From Anthoceros angustus (lineage: Eukaryota > Streptophyta > Anthocerotopsida > Anthocerotales > Anthocerotaceae), in contig MU008173.1 in assembly GCA_010909165.1 (NCBI GenBank), positions 992,001 to 1,056,000 on the forward strand: a stretch of 64,000 nt of DNA, written 5' to 3'. Positions within the stretch are counted from its first letter, which is position 1; each line of letters starts with the position of its first letter. The notes under the pieces were generated by a model. The model was not told where the DNA came from. It ran no database searches and was given only the letters and a program-made list of their open reading frames with translations. The translations under genes and the position numbers were made by a program. Shown here piece after piece: positions 31,996 through 43,909 of this stretch.

Positions 31996-32838
31996 CTCGA
32001 TAGTCTCGGGAATCTCCTTGTGCGCATTTCCATTGCAACGTTGGTGGGCATACTCTTGTCACATGGAAGCAAAGGCTACGACAAGGTTTCACAAGCACGT
32101 AATTATAATTTCCAGGAAAGTCATCGGGACCATATATTGTTCCTTGTCCTTGTGCAGGAACGTTATTCGTTATGATGCATTCTTTGAACATTGTCCCACA
32201 TATCCAGTACTTGTATGCTTCCAAGCATTCATCACATGTATGCCTATATTGTGAGCATCCTCCTTGGGTAAGAAGGTTGTTCACTCTTGAGTACTCACAT
32301 TCTGGATGAAAAGACAAGTTGAAAGGAATGGTCTCTGACCTTCTAATTTTCTTGAAAGATGATAAATATTTTGTAGTAACTAGCAATTAGTAAGGTCTTG
32401 GTACAAAAAAAAATGATAGTTACCAGCAAAAAAATCCTCCTTTTTTCCAAGAGGCCATCCTGTGTTTTGTTCCACCCTAGCTTTTTGGAAGTTGATCATA
32501 GATGAGTTGCAAAACCATGGTGGCACATACCTCGTAACTCCTGAAGATGGATCTATGTAACCTTGTCCCACATTAGATGGACTTACTTGCGTACATTGGT
32601 GAGAAGTACAATCTTCAAGCAATGATTTGTACCATACTTTCCCTTTACTATCATACAATGGTAAAATTGTGCAAGGCAGTGGCTTAAAATTAGTACAATT
32701 TTCTAAGAGGTCCACACTATATTCATCTATTATTATACCTAAGATCTGTATTTTGTGTCTACCTTCTCCACATACAATAGGAATGCATAGTACTAAGAAA
32801 AGACAAGAACTTGTTAGTGACAAAACACTTGATTCCAT
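31946..32838 (-). CDS. Secreted cysteine-rich protein with a Mid1/NALF (FAM155)-like domain
   Basis: Exons (minus strand): 32424-32838 and 31946-32301, GT-AG, phase 1, giving 256 aa. Residues 1 to about 27 are a signal peptide with a hydrophobic core (SCLFLVLCIPIVCG). The mature part has about 18 cysteines. The C-terminal half reads CSQYRHTCDECLEAYKYWIC, then a Cys after MFKE, then VKPCRSLCFHVTRVCPPTLQ, ending in a short YCN segment. The pattern (Tyr-Lys-x-Trp-x-Cys, then Pro-Cys-x3-Cys-x4-x-x-Cys-Pro) resembles the cysteine-rich domain of fungal Mid1 and animal NALF1/FAM155, extracellular partners of Cch1/NALCN channels, and more loosely the Frizzled CRD. This is motif-level similarity; the N-terminal half matches nothing I know. 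It sits alone in an AT-rich island with AT-rich codon use unlike its neighbours. Confidence 0.6.
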
Positions 32839-33652
32839 GCGTTTCAACCAGTCTAATTTTTTTTCTTATGCTAAATATTTAAAAATATGCTATGATACTT
32901 GATATTTTTTTCAATTTATCTATGGTAGATAGGTTCAATTTTCAGATATAATAAATATTTACATAATTATTAATTAAATAGAACATATTTAATAATAAGA
33001 GCGTTCTAGGTATACAACATCCAAACCCATAGTTTTTGTGCAGTTAACAAAGCTGCCGAACCATTCGAACCTAAAACTGTTTTTTTTAAACCTCCCAGGA
33101 GAGACCTTCCCCGTCCCAAAGCCTGCAGGCCAGAGCCAAAATGGTGCGCCTGCTATGTCTGTCGTGTTCAGAAACCCTAGTCGCGGAGGACCACTACTAT
33201 GTCCAAGAAATGTGGGCCAAGGTGGCGGGACCGCATTTTGCACTAACATCGCCTCTCGTCACGGGTTGTCACGGGACGTCGAGTGTTTTCGCAACTGTAC
33301 CTACCGTGGTGGGAACCACGCACCCACCCGCGGCCCAGAGAATTCGGACGGGAAGGGGGCGGCCGAGCCGTGAGCCATCCCATTCAACACTCCCCGTTAC
33401 ACGCGATTTCGGCCGGCATGGGCAATTGGTAGCGGATAAGGCTACACGCTGGGTACGCTACACGCGCCGTGGACGTCCACCGGGTAGGACACTCTCGCGC
33501 ACTAGCGGCAGGGGCGAATGCGCGCACACAAGGCGGCCAGGCAACGGAAACTGTTCGTGTTCTGCGTGTGCACAGGCTTGGTTTGCAGGCAGGAGCACAG
33601 TCCCTGATGTGCTCTGAGGGCGGGGGCTGTTGACGGAGGAGGATCGGGTGGA
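32839..33652. other. Intergenic region upstream of AP5Z1 and the Mid1-like gene
   Basis: AT-rich up to about 33000, then a sharp switch to GC-rich sequence. Short open stretches (for example 33141-33617) have arbitrary composition and no family match. The region separates two divergent genes, so it presumably carries both promoters. Confidence 0.4.
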
Positions 33653-36600
33653 ATGGAATCCGTTCCGGCTGACGAGCTGGATCGGGCTGCTTATCTGCGG
33701 ATTCTTTCTCAGAACGTCAGGGCTACACTGGGAGGTGTTGCAGATGAGAAAGGGGATGCTGCAGCTCTTGATGTGGTATTTTTTTAAGCATGCATCCTCA
33801 TTTTTCTTGTTTCTGCACAGCCGCGGTGTTTGTGGCTGAGCGTGTGTTTTGCGCTGCAGCTCGGCAAGTTGCACGCAATTTGCGACGATGCTGGAGCAGA
33901 AGATTTGGTTGGAAGAATCTACCCCTCCATTTTGAAAGTGTTTCAAAGATGCACGTCCTCTGGATCTGTCCCTCGTACTAGTACGGCCAAGCTCTCTCTC
34001 GTATGTTGTCTCGTTTCTTTTTACCAATGTGACAAAGGTGGCTGGCATGGTTATAATGCCATTGTGGCTGTACAGAAGTGTTTGATGGGAATTCTGTGTT
34101 TGGATTTTGACAGGCAATCTTGCAGTACTTTCTGGACTATGGAGACTTGGTGTTACATGATTTTGATCCAAGTCTTCGGTCCTTTTTCCGACTGAATCTC
34201 ACCAGGTTGTTGCTCAGCCGCCGGTTGAGGAGCTTGATAACTGGTTCATGTGTATAATTGGTTGGCTCAGTATGGAGAGAAATCTTGCAACCAGAAGTTT
34301 TTTTTTTTTGGCGTGCCTCATCAGAGCAATGTGCTCACAAGAAGTATGCTGGTGCAATAATTCCGCAGGCAGTATGCTGACACAGAGGTTGGCATGGCAA
34401 CTCTGGATTTCCTGAATGAAAACAAGGTGAAACTCTTGGCTTCTCATGCAAGCGTGCTTGTACAGGTCAGTGCCATTTACATACTTGCAATTTCTTGCGT
34501 TGTGTTTGTGTTTCTGTCCATTTTACCAAAGAAAATTTTGGCTAAGAATGACCTTGCTTGCAGTTTTACCCTCTATTATTCAAGGTAGCAGCATGGGGAG
34601 GCAAAGTGTACGTGTTCTGTTTGTCCGTTGAGTGTAATTGTGAAAATTTTGTCCAGGAGCTATCCCCAAGCCTGGTAGACATTTTTTGTTTCATGAAGAC
34701 TTCCTGAAGATACTCTTGTAGGATACCTCTTTACATAGGATTCTCTGAAACGCTGAAGCAAACCCACGCCGTGGTTGCAGGGTCAGCAAGCCGTTCCTCA
34801 AGCTACTTCCTGCTTTGATTGGGCCGTCTTCGTTCTTGTCCATATTCCCGGCTATACTGGACTTTCCAAGTAAGTTGAACACCCAAAGTGAGTACGCATG
34901 GTCTTTGTCATGCTGGAATCGTACGTCTCACTCAGAAGGCAAGTGCATTCCAGTCCTCGGATCCCTCTCTGATTTCATACTTTTTCATCTCATTGCAGCG
35001 TTGGTGCTTGCACTGGAGGGCCTGGAACAACGAAGTGGAGGACTTACCACCGCATCCTTGTCTTCTGTTCGGACACGGCCGGAAACAGCTGATGTAAGGG
35101 AAAGAAGCTTTGAGGCCCTCCTGTCAAGAACTTTGAGGTCCTATCTGAGATTTTGTTTCTCAGGCATTTTTGAAAATAATGGATCAAGCATACATTGGAG
35201 CACCCACCTTTGATGATCGAGGGACAGACTCGGAGGAGGACGAAACCAGCTTTGCAATGAAGGAAACACGTTCTCTGTTTGCTGACCTCTTGAAAGATGA
35301 AAACGAGGGCCTTCCTGTAAGTAATCCTGAAGAGGTCATGGTTACTTCTTACCTGTTCTTGTATGTGGCTTTTCTCCTGGAGTAGGGTGATACACTTTGC
35401 CAGTTCTGATCAAGTCTCAGCAAACTTATGTTAAACAAGCAGGAGCGGCATTGGTCCTTCGAAGGAATGGCTGAAGCTCTAGCAGTAGTTAGGGGATCCA
35501 AGACATCTGACAGACTTCAGTCTGGCCTGGACCTGTCACCCCTCATGCTTGATGTCTACTTTGCTATTTCATTACGGGATGCCAATGAGCGTATGGTGCT
35601 TACCTTGTATGGTGTTTTATTGGTATGAATTCTACGGGATGTATTTCGAATTCTAAGCATTGATTGCGTGTTGTTAACAGCATTGCAGTGTGCAGTACTA
35701 CCTCTAGTGTTCACTCGTGTGAATGCCATGTTCCCCGATGAAGTACTCTCGAGGGAGGTACAAAGCTTATCGTCGTGGCTCTTTTTTTCTGCAATGCAGT
35801 CTGCTGATGTGGATTCTCTTCACGTGTTTGCTTTCAGCAACATCTACTTCGAAAGCAACTCACAATTCAAGTCGGTTTTTTTTTCCTTTTGGCACCAGGT
35901 GCATCGACGGTGCATGGAGTTCATCTTGAAAACATTTAACAAATCGCCACATTTTGTAGCAATCTTAAAGGTTTCAGCCCGCCAACCTTGTGATAGCCTA
36001 ATCGTAGCTGTGTGTTTCTCTCAGACTGCAAGAAAATTGTACCATACATGTATGCATGTTACCTGGCTTGGAACGTGTTTCATGTTCAGTAGATATTGGA
36101 AGGTTTGCTATATCCCGACATGTTGGTTTGTGTTTTCCCTAGTTGTACTCTTGAACTGCAACTGTGTGTTGTCTTCCCCGCAGAAGCCGATCATAGACAG
36201 GCTTGGGCATCAACACACAGATGCTGATAAGGTACTTTCTTCCTCGTGTTTCTCACTGATCCCTCTTTTCCTTTTTGACATACATATATCAATGGCATCC
36301 TTTTGCTTCTGTTTCCCGCGAGTGGCAAGAATTAAGTAGGCGTTGCAATTTTGGCAGGCAGAATTAGCTTTGCAGCTTTGTTGGGCGGTCGGGGAATATG
36401 GAGGTGGGGGAGATTCCTACAAAGCTGAAGCTCGGGAGTTGTTCGAGTCCTTGGAACTACTGTTGTACGAGAATCTTTCTTCAAGGTGTTGCCGTAACCA
36501 CGCTCGTTCAGTGTTGGAATGTTGCGTATTCCTTGCTCATGTCGGTTGTGTTCCGTGTCCACAGTCGAGTAGCCAGAGCAGCAACAGCGACCGCGGTTAA

Positions 36601-37252
36601 AGGACCCCTTGCAGGCACAGCAGTAAAGGGCGCCCTAATAGGGACGCCCGCCCAGGCACGTCTGCTTTGTTTCCTCGTCACAGCAATTGCAAAACTGGCA
36701 ACCCGGCACAGGGAGCTTTTTGCGAGAGCTCGCGTGTCTGTTCAAAAGGTGGGTTTTATCCATCCTCTATGTATGCCGGTGCTTTTCATCATTTTTCACG
36801 TCGGATCGTTCACAATCGATTGCATCTCGTTGACTTGGTGTAGTCGGACTGTTACAACCGTGGCAGATCGCCCGATCTCAACAGGTGCTGGACGAAATTG
36901 TGTGGAGGCGGGCGCAGGATCTCCTAGGCCTCATGCAGGAACCCGCCATTTGCGCGTCCATGTTGGGCCCATCAGAAGGATCCAATCGGCCTGGAAGCAT
37001 ATCATGGATGGAGGGCAGAACGAAAGCAATAGCGCACGTTCCGTTCCACATCCTCGGCGACAGTGACGGTAAGGCCCGTGTCGTTTTGCGAACATGTTGG
37101 TGGTGAGAGAGTGGGGAGACACAAATGCACCTCCCGCACCTGCACCTCCTTCCTTTATGTTCTGATACCTTCTGTGCCTCATCACCCGTACGTATGCAGG
37201 CCCACCTTATCACGACTACTCCTTGTCAGATATAATCGGGAGGCGGATGTGA
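33653..37252 (+). CDS. AP5Z1: AP-5 adaptor complex zeta subunit
   Basis: Subunit of the late-endosomal AP-5 adaptor complex, which works with SPG11/SPG15 homologues in membrane traffic. Exons: 33653-33775, 33860-34000, 34114-34205, 34369-34465, 34564-34607, 34781-34869, 34999-35093, 35164-35316, 35443-35590, 35681-35757, 35899-35970, 36184-36231, 36358-36485, 36565-36748, 36885-37068, 37200-37252. Phases agree to 575 aa, close to the Arabidopsis homologue. Landmarks: AILQYFLDYGDLVLHDFDPS, DLLKDENEGLP, DVYFAISLRDANE, AELALQLCWAVGEYGGGG, ELFESLELLLYENLSSR, ARLLCFLVTAIAKLATRHRE, QEPAICASMLGPS and the C-terminal PPYHDYSLSDIIGRR. The fold is expected to be all-helical repeats. The exon 1 donor could equally be at 33772. 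No sign of decay. Confidence 0.92.
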
Positions 37253-37998
37253 TATTTTTTTCCAAGCGGGCTTGTCGGGGTCAAATATAGGCAGAGAAAA
37301 AAGCGGCCTCCAAAATTTGTAGAAGCTCTCCTATTTCGGAGGCGGAGTCCGATCCCCGATCAGGATCACGCACCGTTTGTGAAGCCTCGGCTGACAGTTG
37401 TGAGACACTCCTCGCTTCCATATCTTCCTTTCTCCTTACCGAAAGTGCACCAGTCTACATTCTATTTAGACCTGTGTGAATGTTGTATGTAGGGAAAGCG
37501 TAATGCACGTAGGTAAAGGACAGCACAAGAGCAAGAGGTACACAGTGTGTGTGTGAACGGGTGCAGGTGCTGCAGTGCTGAAGGGATCTTCCCGAGATTG
37601 AAGGAATCAGGAGTCGGTTCCAGGTAAATGAAGTGTTTTTTTTACCCGGCGGGCCGTCCGCGCGGTGGTTGCTTGTTACTTCCGTGGTGTGATTGGTGGC
37701 CGCGTGAAGAAGCAAGGCAGCGTAATAAGGCAAGTTGGGAAGGCAGAGGCTGTCCTGACTCCTGACCGAGTTTGTTCTCCCCGCCCTCCTGTCCTCAGGA
37801 GGCTCCTTGGTAGACGGTACCTGGCCTGCAGCTGCGTCGCTGCGTTACGGGGGCCGTTTCGGAGTGGACAGGTGTACAGAATGCCACTTCCCTCCTGTGG
37901 GCTGAGCGGGCTCCTGCGCTGGGGCTGGGGCTGGGGCTTGGGCTGGGGCTGGGGCTTTGGCTTGGGCTGGGGGCAAGGGAATGGGAATTGGTGAGGGC
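37253..37998 (+). other. Upstream region of the F-box gene with a G-rich repeat
   Basis: No gene is seen. At 37921-37979 there are about nine GGGG or GGG runs in a GGGCTG-type repeat ending 20 bp before the F-box start codon, a strong candidate for G-quadruplex formation on the coding strand of the leader. A T8 run lies at 37638. Confidence 0.5.
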
Positions 37999-39242
37999 AT
38001 GGACGCGGGAAAGGCGCGTGAGATGGAGCAGAGGTGGGGCGGGCGACGCGGGGAGAGGTGGAGCGAGCTCCCGGAGCCGCTGATAGACAGGGTGATAGCG
38101 CGGCTGTTGCCGTTGTCTCGCCTCTTCCAGGCGCGGACGCTGTGCAAGAGGTGGAACTCGTGCTTCCTGTCGCAGGAGTTCCGATCCATGTTCGCGGAGC
38201 GGTCGGTGCAGAGCAGGTATCTGGGGCTGTTTGTGCTGCTGCGGGCGGACGAGGTCTCGAGGGCGGACGGGGAGGAGGGGCCTGGCTGGGGCGAGGTCCC
38301 CTGGGGAGGAGGGTGGAGCTGGGGAGGCGGGACTCGGTGGCGTACGACTTCGTGCACAGGAGGTGGCAGAAGCTGCCGCCGCCCCCGCGCTTCCCGCACA
38401 CTCTGGGCCACGTTAGCGTCACGGGGGCGGGGGGATTGCTGCTCTTCACCTACGTGAGCAGGGAGAAGCGGATGCTGCACGTGGTGTGCAATCCGCTCTC
38501 GGGGCAGGTGCGGGAGCTCCCCGACACGCTGCACAGCCCTGTGCCCGTGGATTTCCCGGAGGACTATGGGTTTCTGGTGAAGGAATACAGCCTGCTGCGC
38601 CTCATCCCTGACAAGGGCCGTAACAGGTACTGGATTGTGGTGGTGGACGACGACGACGAGCAGCGCACGCATGTGTTCGAGTCCACGGAGAACGTGTGGG
38701 CTGTGGCGGGCCGGCCCCCGCTGCACCCCCTGGTGAAGTGCAGCAGCGCCTACTGCAACGGCATCCTCTACTGCCTGGGGATGGACGCGGCGGGAAATTG
38801 CGGCATCATGAGCTACGACGTGCGGAGGAGGCAGTGGGATGCCGCCCCCAGGATCATTCCCCGGGAGCGGGCCCAGTCCGTGACCAACGTTCTGGACTGG
38901 GAGGGCCATCTGCTGTTTGTGCTGGAGCGTGATGAGATGCCCGCCAACCTCAAGCACATCTCGGTGTTCAAGTGGGATCCCGCTTCGCAGGCGCTGGACT
39001 GGGATCTGCTGGCCGAGATGCCGTTCGAGGTGTGCGGGCCTTGTGGGGATAGCTTCATGTGTGTTGCCGACAAGGAGCGCCTTTTCTTTTCCAGGATCTT
39101 TGTTGGCTCCCTGCAAATGGCTGTGTATAATTTTGGTCAGGATTCCTGGGAGCGCTTGCTGTTCGGGCCCTACCTTGGCCAAGGGTGGGCGTACCAGTTG
39201 GTCCGCTTTCCCTTCGAACCCGATTGGCTGGCATCTGTGTGA
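37999..39242 (+). CDS. F-box protein with kelch-like C-terminus, one frame break
   Basis: F-box proteins are substrate receptors of SCF ubiquitin ligases. ATG 37999 starts MDAGKAREMEQRW; the F-box follows at about residues 22-60 (WSELPEPLIDRVIARLLPLS, then FQARTLCKRWNSCFLSQEF). The start-to-stop distance is not a multiple of three: the F-box half and the C-terminal half are in different frames. The change lies in G-rich sequence at about 38270-38325, between a GPGWGEVPWG segment and DSVAYDFVHRRWQKLP. The remaining about 300 residues include beta-propeller-type strands (NGILYCLGMDAAGNCGIMSY, VTNVLDWEGHLLFVLERDE, VYNFGQDSWERL). It resembles plant F-box/kelch proteins of the At5g15710 type. A single-base sequencing or assembly error is as likely as a true pseudogene. 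It is intronless. Confidence 0.78.
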
Positions 39243-40218
39243 CGGACAGACTTGAGTGTGTTAGACACACAGGCTTGTCATGTCAATTCTTCCCACAGCC
39301 AAGCTCCGAGCTTCCACATCTCCTTTCCCATCTGACAGAGAACACACTTGCCTACCTTCTTGCTTCTTGGCCTGGAACGGTATGTGCACAACGGTGTTCG
39401 ATCGCCCGTAACCGTGTGTCCCTCCTAGACCCTATGTTGTCTAGACAGACTGTGATTCCGAGCAGCTGTACACATCTTTCTGAATTTTGATTCGTGTTGT
39501 AGAGGATAGCACGTGAGGATGGTCTCCTTCTATTGTGAAGATGACTTTTGAAGGAACAAACTTTCAGGTTTCAGGTTTCACTAGAGGGTACCTTGGTGAC
39601 CAGGACTGGCTGATGACAACTCTTGCACAAATTTCCAGCTTGCTGCTAGATTATGCAGATTGTATGTTGAAGCTCTTGATTTTCCTTCCACCAGGTACAT
39701 GCATAACGTGAAATCCTTGAAGACGGTAAGGTACCACCCTCCACTCCACTCAGCACATGGACGCTTCTCGAGGATCTGTATTGTCTCCAGTTCATGAGGT
39801 GAATCTGACCGTAAGATTTCATCTGTCAGAAGTGGATATTTATGTAAGTGGCCATGACCTGTGGTTGCCAGCCAGCAATGGCAGTTGAAGGATTCCATTT
39901 CTAAATGATGCCTGTCATAGTTCTAGCGTGGAGTCACATTTGTCATGGCCAGGCCGAATTGCCACAATCAGATGACGCCAAGGGAGTACCGTGTTGACCT
40001 ATTTGTCTGATGCCTCTGACAGGTTGCCTTCACCAAAAAATAAAATATTCCAGTGTACAGATGCAGATATGCAGATTGTATCCGATCACAGAGGCGTATC
40101 ACACCAATAAATGTCGAATCCAGCCCCTGCAGTCGGAAGAGGGAAGAAATCGAATAAGAGAAGAAAATTATGCCGTGGTGCAAACTTGGCTTTTGCTTTC
40201 CGTGCTTTCATAAGCTAT
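39243..40218. other. Intergenic region between F-box gene and PGM
   Basis: A minus-strand stretch of 105 codons (39581-39898) is open but resembles no family and lacks supporting context; it may be a chance frame or part of a 3' UTR. No repeats or RNA genes are recognised. The F-box gene and PGM are convergent, so both 3' ends fall here. Confidence 0.35.
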
Positions 40219-42416
40219 CTAGTGGTGGGTGATAAGCGACGGCTCGTAACCCGCCGGTGCCTCAAAGCCCAGCAGGTTCATATACGTTGCCGTCACATTA
40301 GCCAGTCCTGCATTTGGTAAGTCAGTACGGAACTTGATGGAGGGTGGGAGCCCCGGACCCCCAATGGAGATGGGAACCTACAAACACAAGCCAAGGATTA
40401 TCTTCAGAGACTTGTCTCAGAAAGGGCTGCCCTGACAGAAACGAGGAGGTTTAAGGACTGGAATGTACCGGTGCTAAGGTATGAGAGGTCAAAGGTTCAA
40501 CTTTGCCCTCTGCATTGCGTAATGGAGAGCCATCCTTCTTTCGCTGAGCCATGTCGTCGCAATTTCCATGGTCAGCCGTCAAAAGCCAGATGCCTCCTGC
40601 CTTCTCCACTGCGTCCAACAGTTCCTGCATCATAACAATCAGGCAATCTCAGGGAGCCTGGTAGCTTCTCAGCCATGGCAGTGGAGAACCAGAAGAGAGA
40701 GACACATACCTTGACACCTTTGTCCACTGCTTCACAAGCCACAAGGACCGCCTCCAGGTCGCCCGTGTGGCCAACCATGTCGCCGTTTGCAAAATTGATA
40801 CGAACATAATCGTATTTCTTTGAAAGAATGGCATCCCTTGCAGCCTTAGTGATCTCGGCAGCCTTCATTTTGGGTAGTTGGTTGAAGGGAACATTGTCAC
40901 TGGTCACTTCGTAGTACTGCTCCAGCTCATCATCCAGCTTTCCTGATCGGTTGCCATTCCAGAAGAAGGTGACATGTCCGAACTTCTGAGTCTCACTGCA
41001 CCATATCCCGAGCGTTAGCAAACCAACATCACCAGTTTGTGAGCAGGAAAACGCACGACGTGCTGCATCACCCTCACCTGCAAGCAAAAGTCCTGACTTT
41101 GTTCTTCACCAGGTACTGTCCAGATGTCTTCTCAATGACGGGAGGCGCCACCAGGAAACGTGAAGGCAGCTTCAGATCCCCATCATACTGCATGAGCCCT
41201 ACAAAGTGTGTCTTGGGAAATCTCTTCCGATCAAACTTGTCGAACTGAGGGTATTCAAAAGCCTTGCTGATCTCAATGACTCTGTCAGCACGGAAGTTGA
41301 AAATGACCACGGCATCTCCATCCACAATGGGTCCAACTGGGTTCCCTTTCTTGTCCACAATCACAAAGGGGGGGTAGTACTGGTCATTCACTTTGGGGTC
41401 TCTGTTCTTGATCACCTCCAGGGCATCCAGAGCGTGCTCGAACTTGTAAGGTGCCTGCCCCAGGACGTGTGCATGCCAACCACGCTCCACAATCTGCCAG
41501 TCAGCCTACACAAGAATGCGCAAACACTTGTCATCACATGAATGGCATGGGTGCTCAAACAAACCACGGATGGAAAACCCAAGCAGGCACACTGTGAGCT
41601 GCATGGAAACTCACCTCGTAACGATCCATGGTGACATACATACGTCCCCCTCCAGAGGCGATGAGAGCATCACAGCCTTGACCCCGGAGGTGCTCCAACT
41701 CCTTCTCAAGCTTGCCCACGTACTGAACACTGGTTCCATCAGGCACATCCCGACCGTCTGTCAGCACATGAACCCTGATTTTCTTGCACCCATGATCGAA
41801 AGCCCCGTGTATGATGCCCAGCAGCTGGTCGCTCCGGGAGTGCACACCACCATCACTGAGGAGGCCAATGAGGTGCAACGTGCCCCCCTTGTCCCATGCC
41901 TCTTTGATGTAGTTGAAGCCAGCGTCCTTAAAAATTTGGCCCGACTCCAGCGCGGCATCCACAAGGCACGCCCTGCAAAGAACCGCCCATGTCAGACCCC
42001 AATTCAGGCCATGTCCATGAGCTAGAGCGGCATCCCCCGGCCCCGGCCCCCACCCACAATTCCACACCAATTCAGCGCCCAGTAACAGCCCGGGCCCCCA
42101 GCTGGCAGCATGCAGGAGGCACAGCTCACCCTTGCTGGATGATCTTGCCGGCGCCCATGGCGTTGTGACCAACCTCGCTGTTGCCCATGTCGGAGTCGCT
42201 GGGCAGGCCCACAGCCTTCCCGTGGGCCTTGATGGTGCGCCATCGCTCAGGTGCGTGGTCCTTGAGTGCGCGGATGGTGGGAACATTGGCCTTGTACACC
42301 CCGTTCCAGTCGTCCTCCACATTCTCCCCCCAGCCGTCAAGCACCATGAGCAGAAAAGGCTTGCCCCGCGGAATCACGGGGTGCGGCTGCAGTGCCCATT
42401 CCGTCGACTGCACCAT
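40219..42416 (-). CDS. Cofactor-independent phosphoglycerate mutase
   Basis: Interconverts 3- and 2-phosphoglycerate in glycolysis without 2,3-bisphosphoglycerate, using two Mn2+ ions and a phosphoserine; the plant enzyme is cytosolic. Exons (minus strand): 42130-42416, 41615-41972, 41078-41505, 40710-40995, 40469-40624, 40219-40377, all GT-AG and in phase, giving 557 aa, the typical plant length. The active-site serine is Ser80 in SDSDMGNSEVGHNAMGAG. The metal and substrate motifs PFLLMVLDGWGE, LIGLLSDGGVHSR, LTDGRDVPDG, VIFNFRADR and LLTADHGNCDDM are all present. The C-terminus is APAGYEPSLITHH. No transit peptide is evident. An upstream in-frame extension (to 42500) is Cys/Arg-rich and unlike the family, so ATG 42416 was chosen. 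It appears fully functional. Confidence 0.95.
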
Positions 42417-43100
42417 CTCGGCCCAATCTCGCAATTCCCGATGCCGCGCAGATCGTTCGGAGCAGCAGCAGAAGACGCAGACGCGGACGCGGACGCACAA
42501 GCGAAAGCCGAGGCGAGGCGCCCGGACGAGAAGGTAGGTAACTTCAATGCGCCAATCAGAATATTCGGACTCCTAAATTCCAGCCATCGCACTTCACAGT
42601 TCACACGCCTCTAAATTCTTTACTCTTTTCATGCCACACCTCTCACTGTGCAACTCTTCTTGCCTACGTAGGTAATCGTTCCTCGTTACCTTTATTCTCT
42701 CTCCCAAACTCCCTGGCGATAGCTCCCGACTTTCCATTCAACAAATAGAAAGCCTCTTTTCCTTGTGGAATAGACGAGGAGTAAGACCTTTCACTAATCC
42801 AACAATTCATCTATTCTCGAAACAAAAACAAAGAAACCCGACAATTCATCGATACATTTCTAGTTCAACACCCTTAAACATAATTGTATCTTCATGCTCT
42901 CGGAAAAATAGACATAACTCCTATCCAAGGGGATTGACCCTCATAGGCGAATAGAGGCGCGAACACCTAAGATATCATTCGAACCCTTCATGCCTTCATT
43001 CGTTTCCACTCTGGTCTTTTCATAAGCCGAAGAAGCTTTCTCCTCCAAGGTAAAGCCAGAAAAAGCATCTTCAATGTTTTCTCTCTCTCATTTCAAGTTC
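42417..43100. other. Upstream region of PGM
   Basis: GC-rich just above the PGM start, then AT-rich. No protein or RNA gene is recognised. It probably holds the PGM promoter and the transition into the repeat-rich half of the window. Confidence 0.4.
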
Positions 43101-43124
43101 TATGGAGGTCTATTCCATCACGAG

Positions 43125-43420
43125 CTCAAGTGCTTATCAAAAAGGCTGCAAAGAGACGAGGTGCCTTAGATTGTATCGTTCTGCCGGGATAAATATCGTT
43201 CTACTGGAATAAATAAGCGCTCCTTACAAAAGCAAATGCTTATAAAAAAGATTGGACAAAGACGGGATGCCCTAGATTGTATCGCTCATAAATAAGCGCT
43301 CCTAACAATGGCAAATGTTGATCAAAAAGACTGGACAGAGACGGGGTGCCCTAGATTGTACCGTTCTACCGAGATAAATAAGCGCTCCTCACGAGAGCAA
43401 AACAAGCACGTGAGATCCCC
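43125..43420. repeat. Tandem repeat, three units of about 90-105 bp
   Basis: Each unit contains gc(a)aatg-ttatcaaaaaga, then acagagacggggtgcc, ctagattgtatcgttct and ataaataagcgctcct, with the conserved ctagattgta core near 43167, 43274 and 43351. Units differ by substitutions and by an internal duplication of the ataaat phrase in the first unit. Related but weaker repeats built on ccccattcttgtg and a T-run continue to about 43810. Confidence 0.8.
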
Positions 43421-43909
43421 ATTCTTGTGGGTTTTTTTTAAAAGATGATCAAAAAAGTAGAAAAGCAAGTCAATCTCCATTCTTATGCGTTTTTTCTTAT
43501 CATGTGGGCTTGTTGAACAAAAATGTGGAAACTTTACACAGCAAAAGAAATCTCATCTACACTGCGTGATGAGTAATAACCCTCTAGAGGGCCGCGAGCC
43601 TTGGGGTCTAGCCCCTGCGATATTCTACCCGGAAAATACCAAGGATATTAAAGTCAGGTTTTTTCTTACAGGATGAGTAAGCAGAAAAAACAAGCAAGAG
43701 GAATCCCCATTTTTGCGCGTCTTTCTTATAGTTAGATAAGTACTTAGAGCAAAACAGGCAAGTGTACTTCTCATTCTTGTTGTTTCTACTTATAAGATGA
43801 ACAAGGAAAAGAGAACAATGAAGTGGGATCCTAATCCCATTACCGATTCACTGAATTGAATTGAGTTTCAACCATGAACGAAACTCCACTCGTCTGTCCA
43901 TTTTTGCTT

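Noticed and set aside
31100-33000. Organellar DNA insertion (plastid or mitochondrial) explaining the AT-rich island
   Set aside because: No plastid or mitochondrial gene is recognisable, and the only gene there has a spliceosomal intron and a secretory signal.
33141-33617. Small gene upstream of AP5Z1
   Set aside because: The 158-codon frame has random-looking composition, no domain, and lies where the AP5Z1 promoter is expected.
37845-39182. Minus-strand open frame of 445 codons
   Set aside because: Antisense to the F-box gene, with Pro/Gln/His-rich composition caused by G-rich codons on the other strand.
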